NCBI RefSeq assembly: GCF_028858725.1 | Contig: NC_084760.1 | Coordinates: forward strand, 53,097,367 to 53,161,366 | Length of the DNA stretch: 64,000 bases | Source: Colius striatus | Lineage: Eukaryota > Chordata > Aves > Coliiformes > Coliidae | Reading direction: 5' to 3' | Part shown: piece by piece, positions 48,301 to 60,300 of the stretch | How the letters are laid out: each line of letters starts with the position of its first letter | Numbering within the stretch: position 1 is the first letter of the stretch | Translations under genes and position numbers: made by a program | The notes under the pieces: generated by a model | The model's database searches: none | What the model was told of the DNA's origin: nothing | What the model saw: only the letters and a program-made list of their open reading frames with translations

Positions 48301-51300
48301 GGAGAAGTTAATGAGGGACCGTCTCACATTGGAGGGACCCCACACTGTAGCAGTGGGAAGTGTGAGGAAGCCTCCCCCTGAGAAGAAGCAGCGGCAAAAT
48401 CCATCTGTAATGAACTGACTGCAACCCTCATTCCCCATCCCTTATGCTGCTGCGGTGGAAGGAAAGGGATTGGGGGAAGAGGAGGGGTAGGGGGAGGTGT
48501 TTTTAAGACGGCTTTATTTCTCATCTCCCTCCTCTTATTGTTTCTTTAATAATTCAAACCTTTTTTTAGTCCCTAAGTTGAGTCTGTTTTGCCCATGACG
48601 CTAATTGCCGAGTGATCTCTCCGTCCTTAACTCACAAGCCGTTTGTTATATTTCTCTCTCTCTCCTGTCCAGTTTGGGAGGGGGAGTGATTTTATGACTT
48701 GGTGGACATCAGGCTAAACCACCACACAAACTCAAGGTCATATCAAATGCCTCAGAGCCTCATCCAGATAAGTTTTGCATTTCTTCAAGACTGGACATGA
48801 CACGGTCTCTCTGAACAACCTGTTCCAGTGATTGAATGTGCACATTGTGTCCTGAATTCAGATCTTAGAGAAGGCATCATTTTGTGAGAAAACTGTCAGT
48901 GACTTTTAGCAGAAAAGCATAACATTAATTTTTACTCCAGTGTTCTCGCCTTCCCTGTTACATTCTAATATCTTTCTAGGCATTATTTCCCAGGTGAGAT
49001 AATCAGTCCCAATACTATAGATAAACCTTGGAATGGAAAATAAGTTCTGTACCTGTGTATAAAATGCATTTTCTCTAAATAGACACAGCCTTTGCAAATA
49101 TCCAGACATATATCCAAGAGATCAGTCATTGTCAGTAAAGGGCTCTGGAGCTACAAGAATCAAAACCAGAAGTTAGACATGTCTTCTAGCATTACAAACT
49201 CAGAATAACAACCTCCCTAGGCAGAGATGGCATTGTTTCCTCATTTAAAATGCATAGGATTTTTCCAAAACATGCAAAGTACAGGTGCAAAATCTCTGTA
49301 TGACAATAGAGTGAATGCTAATTACTGGAAAGGTAAACTGCACTGCAAGGCAGTGAAATGCAAGGCAAGTCAATAAATGCAGTATCCAACTTAAGAATTA
49401 TAAGTAAACACACCATGCTTTTTGATTTGGATCTAAGAATGTCCTGGGGCCTTCAGAATTGTTTCTCCATTACAGTGGAAGAAATGACGTCCTGAAAATT
49501 TCCCCCTCTATCGGATCAGATTTTCTCACTGCTGTACTAATCAGTGCAATATATTATTCTCACAGAGTCACAGAATGGTAGGGGCTAGAAGGGACTTCTA
49601 GAGATCATCCAGTCCAACCCACCTGCTAAAGCACTTTCATCTGAATCAGCTAACTCAGGAACACGTCCAGGTGGGGTCTGAAAACCTACAGAGAAGGAGA
49701 CTCTACAACTTCTCTGGGCAGCCTGTACCAGTGCTCCCTCAACCTCACAGGAAAGTTTTTCCTCATGTTTAAGTGGAACTTCCTATGTTCCAGCTTGAGC
49801 CTGATACCCCTTGTCCTGTCACTGGATGCTACAGAAAAAAAGACTCACCCCAACCTCTTGACACCTGCATTCTAGTAGAATACGTGTATATACGTTTCAG
49901 TAGAATGACTGTGGATTCAGTTTGATTGACTGTGGATTCAATCTTATTATGTAAATGAACTGGACAATTGCTATAATGCTATAAAATTTCAGTGTTGATT
50001 TGTTTTGACCTACAATCCTACCATCCATATTCTTAATTTATACAAATAAAATTACTTTAAGGCATTTATACTTTCCTTCTAAAGAATTTGAAGATTCAGG
50101 CACAAGGACAGTATTTTCTTATATGCCTGGACTATGCCTAGCACATCAAGTATACTTCTGCCATTCAAAGACAAAAAAAAAAGACATTGGGCCTTATGAA
50201 GCCTGATAGACCAAATACATGACCACTATTATTTATTATCACTTTTTAAAGGGCTGTTCATGTTATGCTTAAAGAGAAACTCAGCAGACATCTCACAACT
50301 GAAAATACAATTTTGGTTAGTGGTCTAATGATATTCAGTCTTCTTCATAGCAACTCTGAATGCAAGGACAAGCTCTCAACACTGAAGTCCTGGAGTGCTA
50401 GGGAAAAGTCAAGTCATATCTTGCAGGTACAAAAACCGCTGAACAACAGCATGGCCTTTGAGAAAAGGAAAAACTGAGAAATTGTGGGCAGTTACAGGTT
50501 GAAAATATAAGCTTCATGGTCCTTACCCTACCTTTTGCTTTCTGGCTCCTCGTAAATAGCTTAGTAGATCCCCTCCTTCCATCAACTCCAGTATAAGGTA
50601 CTGAGGTTCATTTAACAGGCACACACCAAGTAACTTCAGAATGTGGGGGTGATCAAATTTACTAAAGAGAAGGACATGACCGTAATATCACATATGACAA
50701 ATCCACCAGGTTGATAGCTAATAGAGTGTATATAGCTTCAAGCAAAGAATGAGCAATCCTGCCCCTGCCAACAGCATGATTTAATAACTCACAGTGCCTG
50801 AATTTGCTTAGTCATGGGGAGAGATCAGGGACATCCTTTCAAAACACAGGCTTACACTGCACTTGGATGGGAACTCTAATGCATGCATGTGTATTAAAAG
50901 TACATTTCACTGTATTTCCAGGAAGCAAAGGAAGGTAGCCAAATGGCAATCTCATCTTGGAACACTATGAATTCCCACCTGTACATTAAAGGTATCGATA
51001 TATTTTAATAGAGTACTTTTACTACTATATACACAGTAAAACTGTTGATTCAGAGAAATGTACAGAGAAAGGCAAAAACACAAGGTGAAACGTATTATTT
51101 TCACAATTCAGAGGAGAACTGTTTCTCTCAGTACATTTTCAAGCAAAACAAAATATGCCCAAAGAATAGTTGCAGATATTCTAGTAATTGCCTGTGTGTG
51201 CCCAAGAAGATAAGGATTCCCACAGACCAGAAGAATATTTATTGCCTCTGTCAGTGCCCATGTTCTTACAATCACAATTCTTGTGTTGGAAAATGGTTTT

Positions 51301-54300
51301 CCCATCACACTGCTGTGTGAAAGGACTTGCACCAGCAGTCAGAGAAATTCGACTCTACTGAAGGAGCTGATGGTGTCCAAAATGCTGTCAAATGAACCAG
51401 TGTAAACAAACAAATAAAACAGAGGAACATTTTCCTTCTAATCTCTGAAGTGTGGGCAAAGACTCTAGCAAAAAAAAGTGATTTTGAATTCGACAGTTTT
51501 CCTCAGCCTCTAGTACATACCTCTCAAGCAGCCAAACTTTGGCACTCTCAAGAACAAAACGAGACGAAGGAGCACCTGACACTTTCCTTATAACACACAC
51601 AGCCCATTCTCCATTGAGTCATCATCCCTTACTTTTTAAGTGATGGGATAAACTCAAGAGTTTTCTACACAAATGACTCACCAATAACCAATATTAAATG
51701 AGTTTTTGAAATAACGGGCAACTCAATTTCCCCATTGCTGCACAGCAATAATCAAAGAAACAAATAGTCCTTGCTCAACTGGGACAGTATGCATAACACC
51801 ATAATCCAAATTTTAATAAATATCCAATAAGACAAACAAAACGAAAGTTGCATTTAGATATCTAACATTAAGGTTTGTAAACAGCCAGGTATCCTTCATT
51901 TTTGTTTCTGCTCTTGGGTTCATTTATGATAATTTACAGATAAACACAAAGAAAAATCATTAAGCCTTCCATGAAGGAACTAAATCGTTCTTTTATTTGC
52001 AATTAAAAAATACAAGATGTAAAGTGTAGAGGAAATAAAATATAGTAAAAATTATTATTGTTTAATGACTACTGGGAATATATAATATTTTAAATTTTCT
52101 GTTATCACAGAATCTCAAGAGCTGGAAGAGACCTTGAAAGATTATCTAGCCCATCCCCCTTGCCAAAGCAGGTCCACCAGTACGTCACACAGGAACTTGT
52201 CCAGGTAGGTTTTGAATGTCTCCAGAGAAGGGGACTCCACAACCCATCTGGGCAACCTGTTCCAGTGCTCCACCACCCTCACAGTGAATAAATTCTTCCT
52301 TGTATTTCTTTGGAACCTCTTATGTTCCAGCTTATACTCATTGCCCCTTGTCCTATCATTGGGCATCACTGAGAACAGCCTGGTTCAATCCCCCTGACAC
52401 TTGCCCTTTGTTTCTGTGTCTCAAGTATTGGTGTATATATAGGCTCACATCAGTATTTACATTTAAAGGGAACAATTTACAATTCTATATTTTTCCAGGA
52501 TTTCTGGGTTTGTAGTTTTGGCTGCAATAAGAAAGCAGAACTGGGGAAGCTTCAAAGGGTTTATCTCTGGGCACACAGAATTTTCATACTACGCAGAAAA
52601 GAGGCCTTAACTGGTTTTATGACTGCTAGGTAGAGTGAAAATAGGAAGTTTACAGACAACACTTACACTTTCTCCTTAATTTATACTTTAATCAAATGGT
52701 TCCATTTTGATTTTCACAAATGTCTTACCTTATTCAATGTGCAGTATGCAGAAAAAGTTTGGCAAAAAATACAAGTTTTTTTAAAAAACATGTAAACACA
52801 AAGCAGAATGCTGTGAGAACCAATTTACAATTTCATAATAATATTTTCTGTACAGGACATAAAATCCATCATCTTTCAAAAGATGTTCCTTGTTTTGCAC
52901 TCATTAAATAGAAATTAGAGAGGTGGAGAAGTGCATCTGAAAACTAAACTACACTCTCAGTCTTACATTACCATCTGAAAACTTCAGATGAACTTCTACT
53001 TGTTTCTGTGGAGGCTCTGGAAAATCAGATTTCCAGCTGACATATAGACTTTCTGTGTGAAATTCTTGCTCTGGTGACAGATCAGGTATTTTTTCTAAGT
53101 GTACCTCGACAGAAGAGGTATGTGGCAGCCTCTAGTGGTAAGTATGCACATTTTTAAAAACCAATTTTTATTTGATATGTTCAATATGTTAATTTTGGTG
53201 AAATGAGATTATCCAAATGTCGTCTAATTGTCTATAACAACTAGCATTATTAAGGGAGCAAAGATACTGAAATACATCATCCAAACCCAAATAATCCATG
53301 ATTTGAAAAATAATAAACTTGGAGTTTATATCTTAAATTTTTCTAATTGGTTTCATAGCTTTTTTTTTTTAAATAAGATTCATCAGTAGCACTTCAATTT
53401 TTTATCAGAAGCAGGAGATCACCCCAAAAAATACCACAGTAATTTGTTTAGAGGAAAGTGTTGCTTTCATTCCTCTTGATGGCCATCACCCTGATATGAT
53501 ACTAGCTTTGAAGTATGCTCACTGGCAAAGCTGTCCCTACCTCATTAAGTGTGCCTCCTTCAGGAATTCACTCTTCTCGTGGTCTGTCGCACCCTTCTTC
53601 AAAGTCTACCCAACAGAAAGCAAAAATGTCATAACACTTAAGTCATCACCACCACTACCACACAGCACTTAAATGAAGCAATCATAGACATGGCCTTAGA
53701 TACACTTTATTTTCCAGCAAGGAGATAGTCTCATCTTTAAGTGAGTTGCAAGAAATATTGCAAAGAAATACTCAAATCTGTCAACACCTGTTTCTGTGGT
53801 AGAAACTCTGAGCCAAATCCCATTCTATTGCCAGAGAAATAAACAGCTGTGATTACCTTGACTGCTACTTTGGATTCTCCACTTGCACCTGCCAGGATAT
53901 CTACTGCAGTCCCTTCATACACCTCTCCAAATGCTCCGCTTCCTAATAACTTGCGTAAGTTCAATTTGTCTCGAGGGAAAGTTGGCAAAGATTCAATCTC
54001 TGCTTGAGAAGGAAGAGTGCTACAAAACAGCAATATTAGTCACTTGTTCATGCCTAAGAATGTTTTAGATGTTATTAAAATTCTTCTGCAAATGAATCTG
54101 ATACTATTTGTCTTGTCAGATACATTTAAGGAGAGCTCAGGTGAAGCCTAGATGACTGGAAGCTATTAGAAAACATCATGTCTTCCCTTTGCATTTGTGC
54201 TTCTTGCCAATATTGGTGTGCAGGATAGGCTAGGGGCAATCCAGGCCAGGTAAACATCAGAAGCCAACATGGCAGGGAGTGTTCCAGAGGAGACCTGCTG

Positions 54301-57300
54301 TACAGCACAGGTGCAGCCCTTAATTCCACTTTGAGGTGTCAGGGATGAGTGCACTTATGAAAATCAGTCTGGGGAAGGCCTCTTAGATGGTTTTCTCCTG
54401 AAAATACATATGCTCTGAGGACATACCTTACAGCATAGCAGGCATTGGCTAGTCCTACTGTCTCAGAAGCCCCCCTGAGTTGAGCTAATTCTTTATCTTC
54501 CTTAATAAACACTATTTGTCCGGGCAAAGCCTCTTTTCTGGATTTCCATCTTTGGTGCCATACTGTAACAGAAAAGCAGACTTTCAGATATTTCATGCCC
54601 AGAGCATCCCAGCATGCAAGCAGGCTGAAAGGCCACAGATTTTTTCTTATTCTCTTCAGTATGACCCCCCAGCAGCTCAGGTAAGAAAGAAATTTCCATC
54701 TGGCCATCATATTTTTCCCACAGAACACAACAACTGCTCCTTTAGCTAGGAAATCAATTAAGCATTCACTTCTTTATGTGGCAAGATCCAAGCCTGCAGG
54801 GTTACTGGTGTATCCCAGGGAGAGGATGAGGAGTGAGAGGGCACAAACCATCACACATGGACAAGTACATCTCAGAGTAATCTCTACTTCTTTTCTTGAG
54901 GGACAAAACTTAAGTGGAAAAAAATGGGACCCTTTAGTCAATAAATACAGTACCCAACTTGAGAATTATTAGATTAAGCTTCACAAGCTAAAATCAAGCA
55001 AGTTTTTATAAGGATACATGAGAACATCAGAAACCTTCAACATTTCTGTGCTCTCCTTGCAGAGAATTAAGATCCAGAAATGCCCAAAGATGGAGTGAAT
55101 TGATATCCTGTCCCTGATACTGAAATCAAAATCAGTTATCTCCAGGGCCTCAAAGAATGAGAATATACAAAGTCATGCCGGCTCCCACACTCAGTATTGT
55201 TCAGCATTTCCCTAAATCTAGAGGCTGATCATCTCACACTATCTGAACTGCTTTTTACCTGAGGCCCAGTAAACCAAGGATATGTAAAAAACTCCATCAC
55301 ATACCAAAACCAAATAGCATGATCACAGTCAAGCCCAATACAACAACTCCGATGACAGCAGCAATGGCAATAGTGGTGTCTGGAGAGACCATATTATCTG
55401 TTAAATAGCAAGGGAGAAATGGTTAATGACTATGTACACAAAAAATATCAGTTCTATAGAGATAAGCAAACCTGAGAGAACCCTTCAGGTGCCTGTTGTG
55501 TAAATGCCTTCCTCTGCATAAAGCTCTCTTGTGGGCAGTATACAGATGTCTGCATTTGACCAGACTAATCCTCCTCCCTCAGCTCTGGGCCACTCCTGTG
55601 GTGATGACTTACTGTGTACACAGAAAGAGCAAATGCTGAACTGTTTGACCACTCAAGGTGAGATTTTCAAAAACATCCACAGAGTGCAGGTCTAACACTC
55701 TGGCTGAAGGCAGGAAGTAATCCTCACATCCTTACACAGCTTGCCTTTATTTCAAGAATCATATCATAATGCAGAGTGCAGGGTGACAGAGAGAATCTAG
55801 TATAAATGAGCCAAGGCAAATTTCAGGCCCATCATTCCATGCCAAAGGAGCCTGGATGAGCATTAGTTTCTGAGGTCACCATATAAATGTCACTATTTAT
55901 TACTTCTTAGACACATTACATGTGCAACATCATCATTATTAAAATAGCAGATCTCTCTTCATAAATCAGTATGATTATGCAGAATAAAAAGCTTGATTAA
56001 TAGAATAAGAAAGTACAGATCATACCTTCACTCAAAATTATACCCTTGCTTGTGTCACTGTATTCACCAAGTCCCAGATCATTTGCAGCTGCTGCTCTGA
56101 ACTGGAAAGATCCTTCTAAGTTCTTGGCCTTCCATATGCAAATACTGTCACAGGAGCCGTTGTAAACCACCTCCCACGAGGACTTCACTTTGCTGGTGTT
56201 GTCAGACTCCTTCCTGAAAAATAGCACAGCAAAGCAACACAGTTACATCGTTAATACACTGTGGGCAGTTTACTGCTTTCCCTGCCCTGCTGTTCTTTGC
56301 TTCAGCTGCACGACCTTCACAACATCTCTCTGCCTGCATGAGAGCTCAATCTGGTCAGAGGGTTTTGACTATGGAGCTGAAAATTGTAATGTGCCATTTC
56401 GGTAGTGCTAGGAATCACACATCTTTAGCTTGGCATTGGAAATGAAATGCTAGAATGTTTTACACATAAAACATTCCACCACTATTTCACCTGTTTCAGT
56501 GTGCACCTCACAGCCAAGATTTCAAAACCTTCTTGTTTAACTTTCAGAAACAAATAAACATTTCTTTTTGTGTTAGAGTTCTTGCTTACTTGGGCACAAA
56601 GTAATTCAGTGACTCTTATGCATCAGGTTTCACAAACTAAACAGGAAGCAAGTCATTGGCAGTGAAGGCACAATTCTTTAGCTAGCTAGTTTCCCATACT
56701 ATCTGCTGACTACTGAGTATATTTGTTCCTTTCCCCATTGGACTGAGATTGATTGCTCACAATAAATTCAGAGCTGATTATTCACCAACAAAAAGAAGAT
56801 CGTGTTTTTAAACTTGAAAGGCCATAACTGAAATATAATTTTTTGTCACACAAGACTCTTAACATTCCATGTGAAATGACCTTCATGAGCATGTCAGTCA
56901 TTCTTCCATTACTCTTTGTCTAGAAAAAAGGTCAAACACTTCTAAAGCAGAAAGACATGTTTGTGTCCTGATGTGTACACATCGCTACCAGAGCTGTATG
57001 AAAAACAGAAGTTGTTTCAAAGGGCTATGCAAATATTTTCTAGAATACTACACAACTGACCTAATATTTCCAGGAGAAAAGCTTATTTCACTAAAAACAA
57101 ACAAACCAACATCTCAGTGATGCATTATAATTCCAGACATGAATAAGAAGCTGGAGCCTGGAGAACACAGTGGCTAATGCACAGCTTTGCCACATGCTAA
57201 GGGACAGTCATTTCTTTACCCATCCACAGCAAGTCAGGTCCAAACTAGCTCTTGATGTATCAAAATTATTGTGGTCTCATAGCATGCAGGTCAGTGCTGC

Positions 57301-60300
57301 TGTATGCTCACAGAACTGTACGGAGGAAGCTTACAGCACCAGGAAAATATGTGTGAGTGAAAACTTATATAGGTAAAGTATGACCGGCTCCACAGTGCTG
57401 TCAGTCCTTAGCTTTCATAAGTGCAGAGTTAACTGAAGAAAAAGAAAAATCTGAGTTTAAAAAATTACTTGCCTCCAATCAATCCTGATTTCAAACAATG
57501 TCATAGGTATATCTCAGAATATGGACTTTACATGTTTTTAAGTAGTGCATTAATTAAGCCTTTTACTGACTGTGTTAAAGACCTCTCCAGAATCATGGTC
57601 AAAAAATGAGAAGTTGCAAAGCCACAGCTCCTAGCAATGTACTCAGTTCTATCCATTCAACCCTTCCAATGCTGTTGCAGGAATAAATCTGAATTGATAG
57701 TGAATTGATTACATACCTAATGAGTGTGACATGTATAGTCCAGGCAATCTGCATTTGAGGACAGAGTACTTCAAAAATTATCCTATCATTCCATGTCAGT
57801 GGGAATAATTTCTGATCTTTTTCTGGAAGCTAAAATATCTTTTCATCAGCCATCTGAACACTAAGGTATTTCTGCCTCTATTTTAGCCAAATACACACAC
57901 TTTGTGCTTGAAATTTCAGATTTGAAAGTGTCTCCAAATCATACTCTAACTCACCAACATATATCCAAATATATCCAGTTCAGGGCTGCTCTGGAAATGT
58001 TAGTGTACATTTTCTTCTAAATTTTCCAGGAATTTCTGGAAATGATAGCAATTAGTTTGCCCAAGAAAGAGATGCCACAAGAAGAACCATTTGCATCATA
58101 GATATTTCACTCTTCCTGTTAGAGTCAAACTAAAAGCTGCTGGAAAGTCAAATTCAGTTTTGTTGTGAGCTGCTCACTATGGGAAGTGTCTGCACACTTA
58201 GCTTACCTGCTTTCTAAGATGTAGTAGGTCAGGTTACTTCCATTGTCATCAGCCTTTTCCCACTGTATGGAGTTTTTAGTGTCTTCTGCCCTTTTTGGAA
58301 CTCCTGGTTTACCAGGAACACCAGCTTAGGCCAAACAGGTGAAGAAACAGAATTTTTTAAATGTATTTATAGCAAGACAAAGGACTAATGGACACAGAGA
58401 AAAATTCACTTGTGCACATGGGTGTTTGGACACACAAAAGGATGGAGGATATACATCAATATTCTACTTGAATAAAGAATTTTTGGCCTTGTCTTTGTGG
58501 TGGACAAATTTTCCATCCACATGCAGCTTTTCATCAGTATTTGTGAGTTCACATGTGTATAGGCATTTAATTTCAGTTTCCTTCACTCTTTTCCTTTGCC
58601 CAACATAGAAGTTAACCTCATGTCTTTCTCCCTATTACTTTTGCAGAAATAGTATTGTCTTATTTATTTTTCAAACACACACAACTGTCGTCTCTTAGCA
58701 TAAGAAAATGTCCTGCTAAATTTTACAAAATATTGTGTTTAAATATTCACATTCTGAAAACAGTCTTAAAATCTTGTTACTCTCTATTAAGTGCTTACCT
58801 GTAGTTTTAAAGTACGTTGAAAAGGACGTGCTTTGCACTCCCGTATCATAAATTACTGTTACTCTTACAAAGTAGTTGGTTGAGGGAAGAGTTCCTGTGA
58901 GATTGCATGTGTAAACAAGATCTCTTGTGCAAGTAGTGCTTGCAGGAGAAAACCAGTTGCTTTTTGTTTGCCACTAGAAACATAAAATATCATGTGATCA
59001 ACTTTCTTGCTCTGCTGAAAGTGTGTCACAGTTAGTAAGTAATTAACTACTTTGCCATTTTTTAATATCAAATGGAAGAGATTATGCACATGCTATTTCA
59101 GTCACTTAGAGATTGAGGACACAAAACTTAGGGTTTTTCTCTGTTTTCAGGAGACCTACAAGTCTTGGCAGTCACAAAGGACAACAGATTGAGTGACTCC
59201 TTTACACTGCAAAAAGGAGCCTTTCCCTTGCTTATCTCTGTTCAGCTTGTATTTCTGGATCACCATGACGTGCCCATGATTTCAGCTTGTCATGGTGCAA
59301 TTGAAAGGAGATGGTTTAGTGGAACCATACTATGACGTTTGTTTTAAGGCAGGGAAATGTTTGGTGCAAGCCTGGTGAATCCAATTATCTATATCAAGAA
59401 AACTACATGATCCAGTTTAGCACATGACATTTTCCATGTTCAGTGGTCCAGACACTAAAATCTGAAGCTTGCATCCATGTTACTGTCACTGCAACACTTA
59501 CTTTACAGTCTACACTACTGGACCTGTTTTTCTCTCCATCATTTTCTCCTCATCATAGAATCATAGAATCATAGAATCATAGAATCGTAGAATCGTAGAA
59601 TCATAGAATGGCAAGGGTTGGAAGGGACCTTGAGAGATCATCTAGTCCAACCCCCCTGCAGAAGCAGGGTCACCTAGATCAGGTCGCATAGGAACATGTC
59701 CAGGCGGGTCTTGAAGACCTCCAAGGAAGGAGACTCCACAACCCCTCTGGGCAGCCTGTGCCAGGGCTCCCTCACCCTCACAGTGAAATAGTTTTTTTCT
59801 TATATTTAAGTGGAACTTTTTGTGTTCCAGCTTCATCCCATTACCCCTTGTCCTGTTGCTAGCTACTATAGAAAAAGAGATGTCCCAACCACCTGACACC
59901 CACCATTTAGATATTTATAAATGTTAATAAGATCCCCCCTCAATCTCCTCTTGTCCAGACTAAACAGCCCCAGTTCCCGCAGCCTTTCCTCATATGAAAG
60001 ATGTTCCATACCCCTGATCATCTTGGTGTCCCTGTGCTGGACTCTCTCCAGCACTTCCCTGTCCCTCTTGAGCTGAGGAGCCCAGAACTGGACACAGTAC
60101 TCCAGAGGAGGCCTCACCAGAATCTCTATCACAGGAAAATAAAATTCAGATACTAGGTTGTAGCTGGTATTTAATGATAAAAACCCTTTTCTTCCCTTTC
60201 TTGTGCAGAGTACGTATGATATTTGTAGCTACAAGACAGTTTGAGGAATGGTAGTGAGGAAAGAGGGAGGTAACTCTACTGAAACAGGAGACCAGGGAGG

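Noticed and set aside
47581-48726. Possible retroviral coding sequence within the LTR region
   Set aside because: Open frames inside are short and none resembles gag, pol or env. The boundaries and target duplication show that only an LTR is present.
53603-53645. Region before the 65-base ROS1 exon considered as a longer exon
   Set aside because: Extending past the GGTAG acceptor breaks the match to the conserved KTLKKG junction and the phase with the P-loop exon.
59642-60132. Open frames on the - strand considered as a gene
   Set aside because: They correspond to the decayed C-terminal end of CR1 ORF2, broken by frameshifts.
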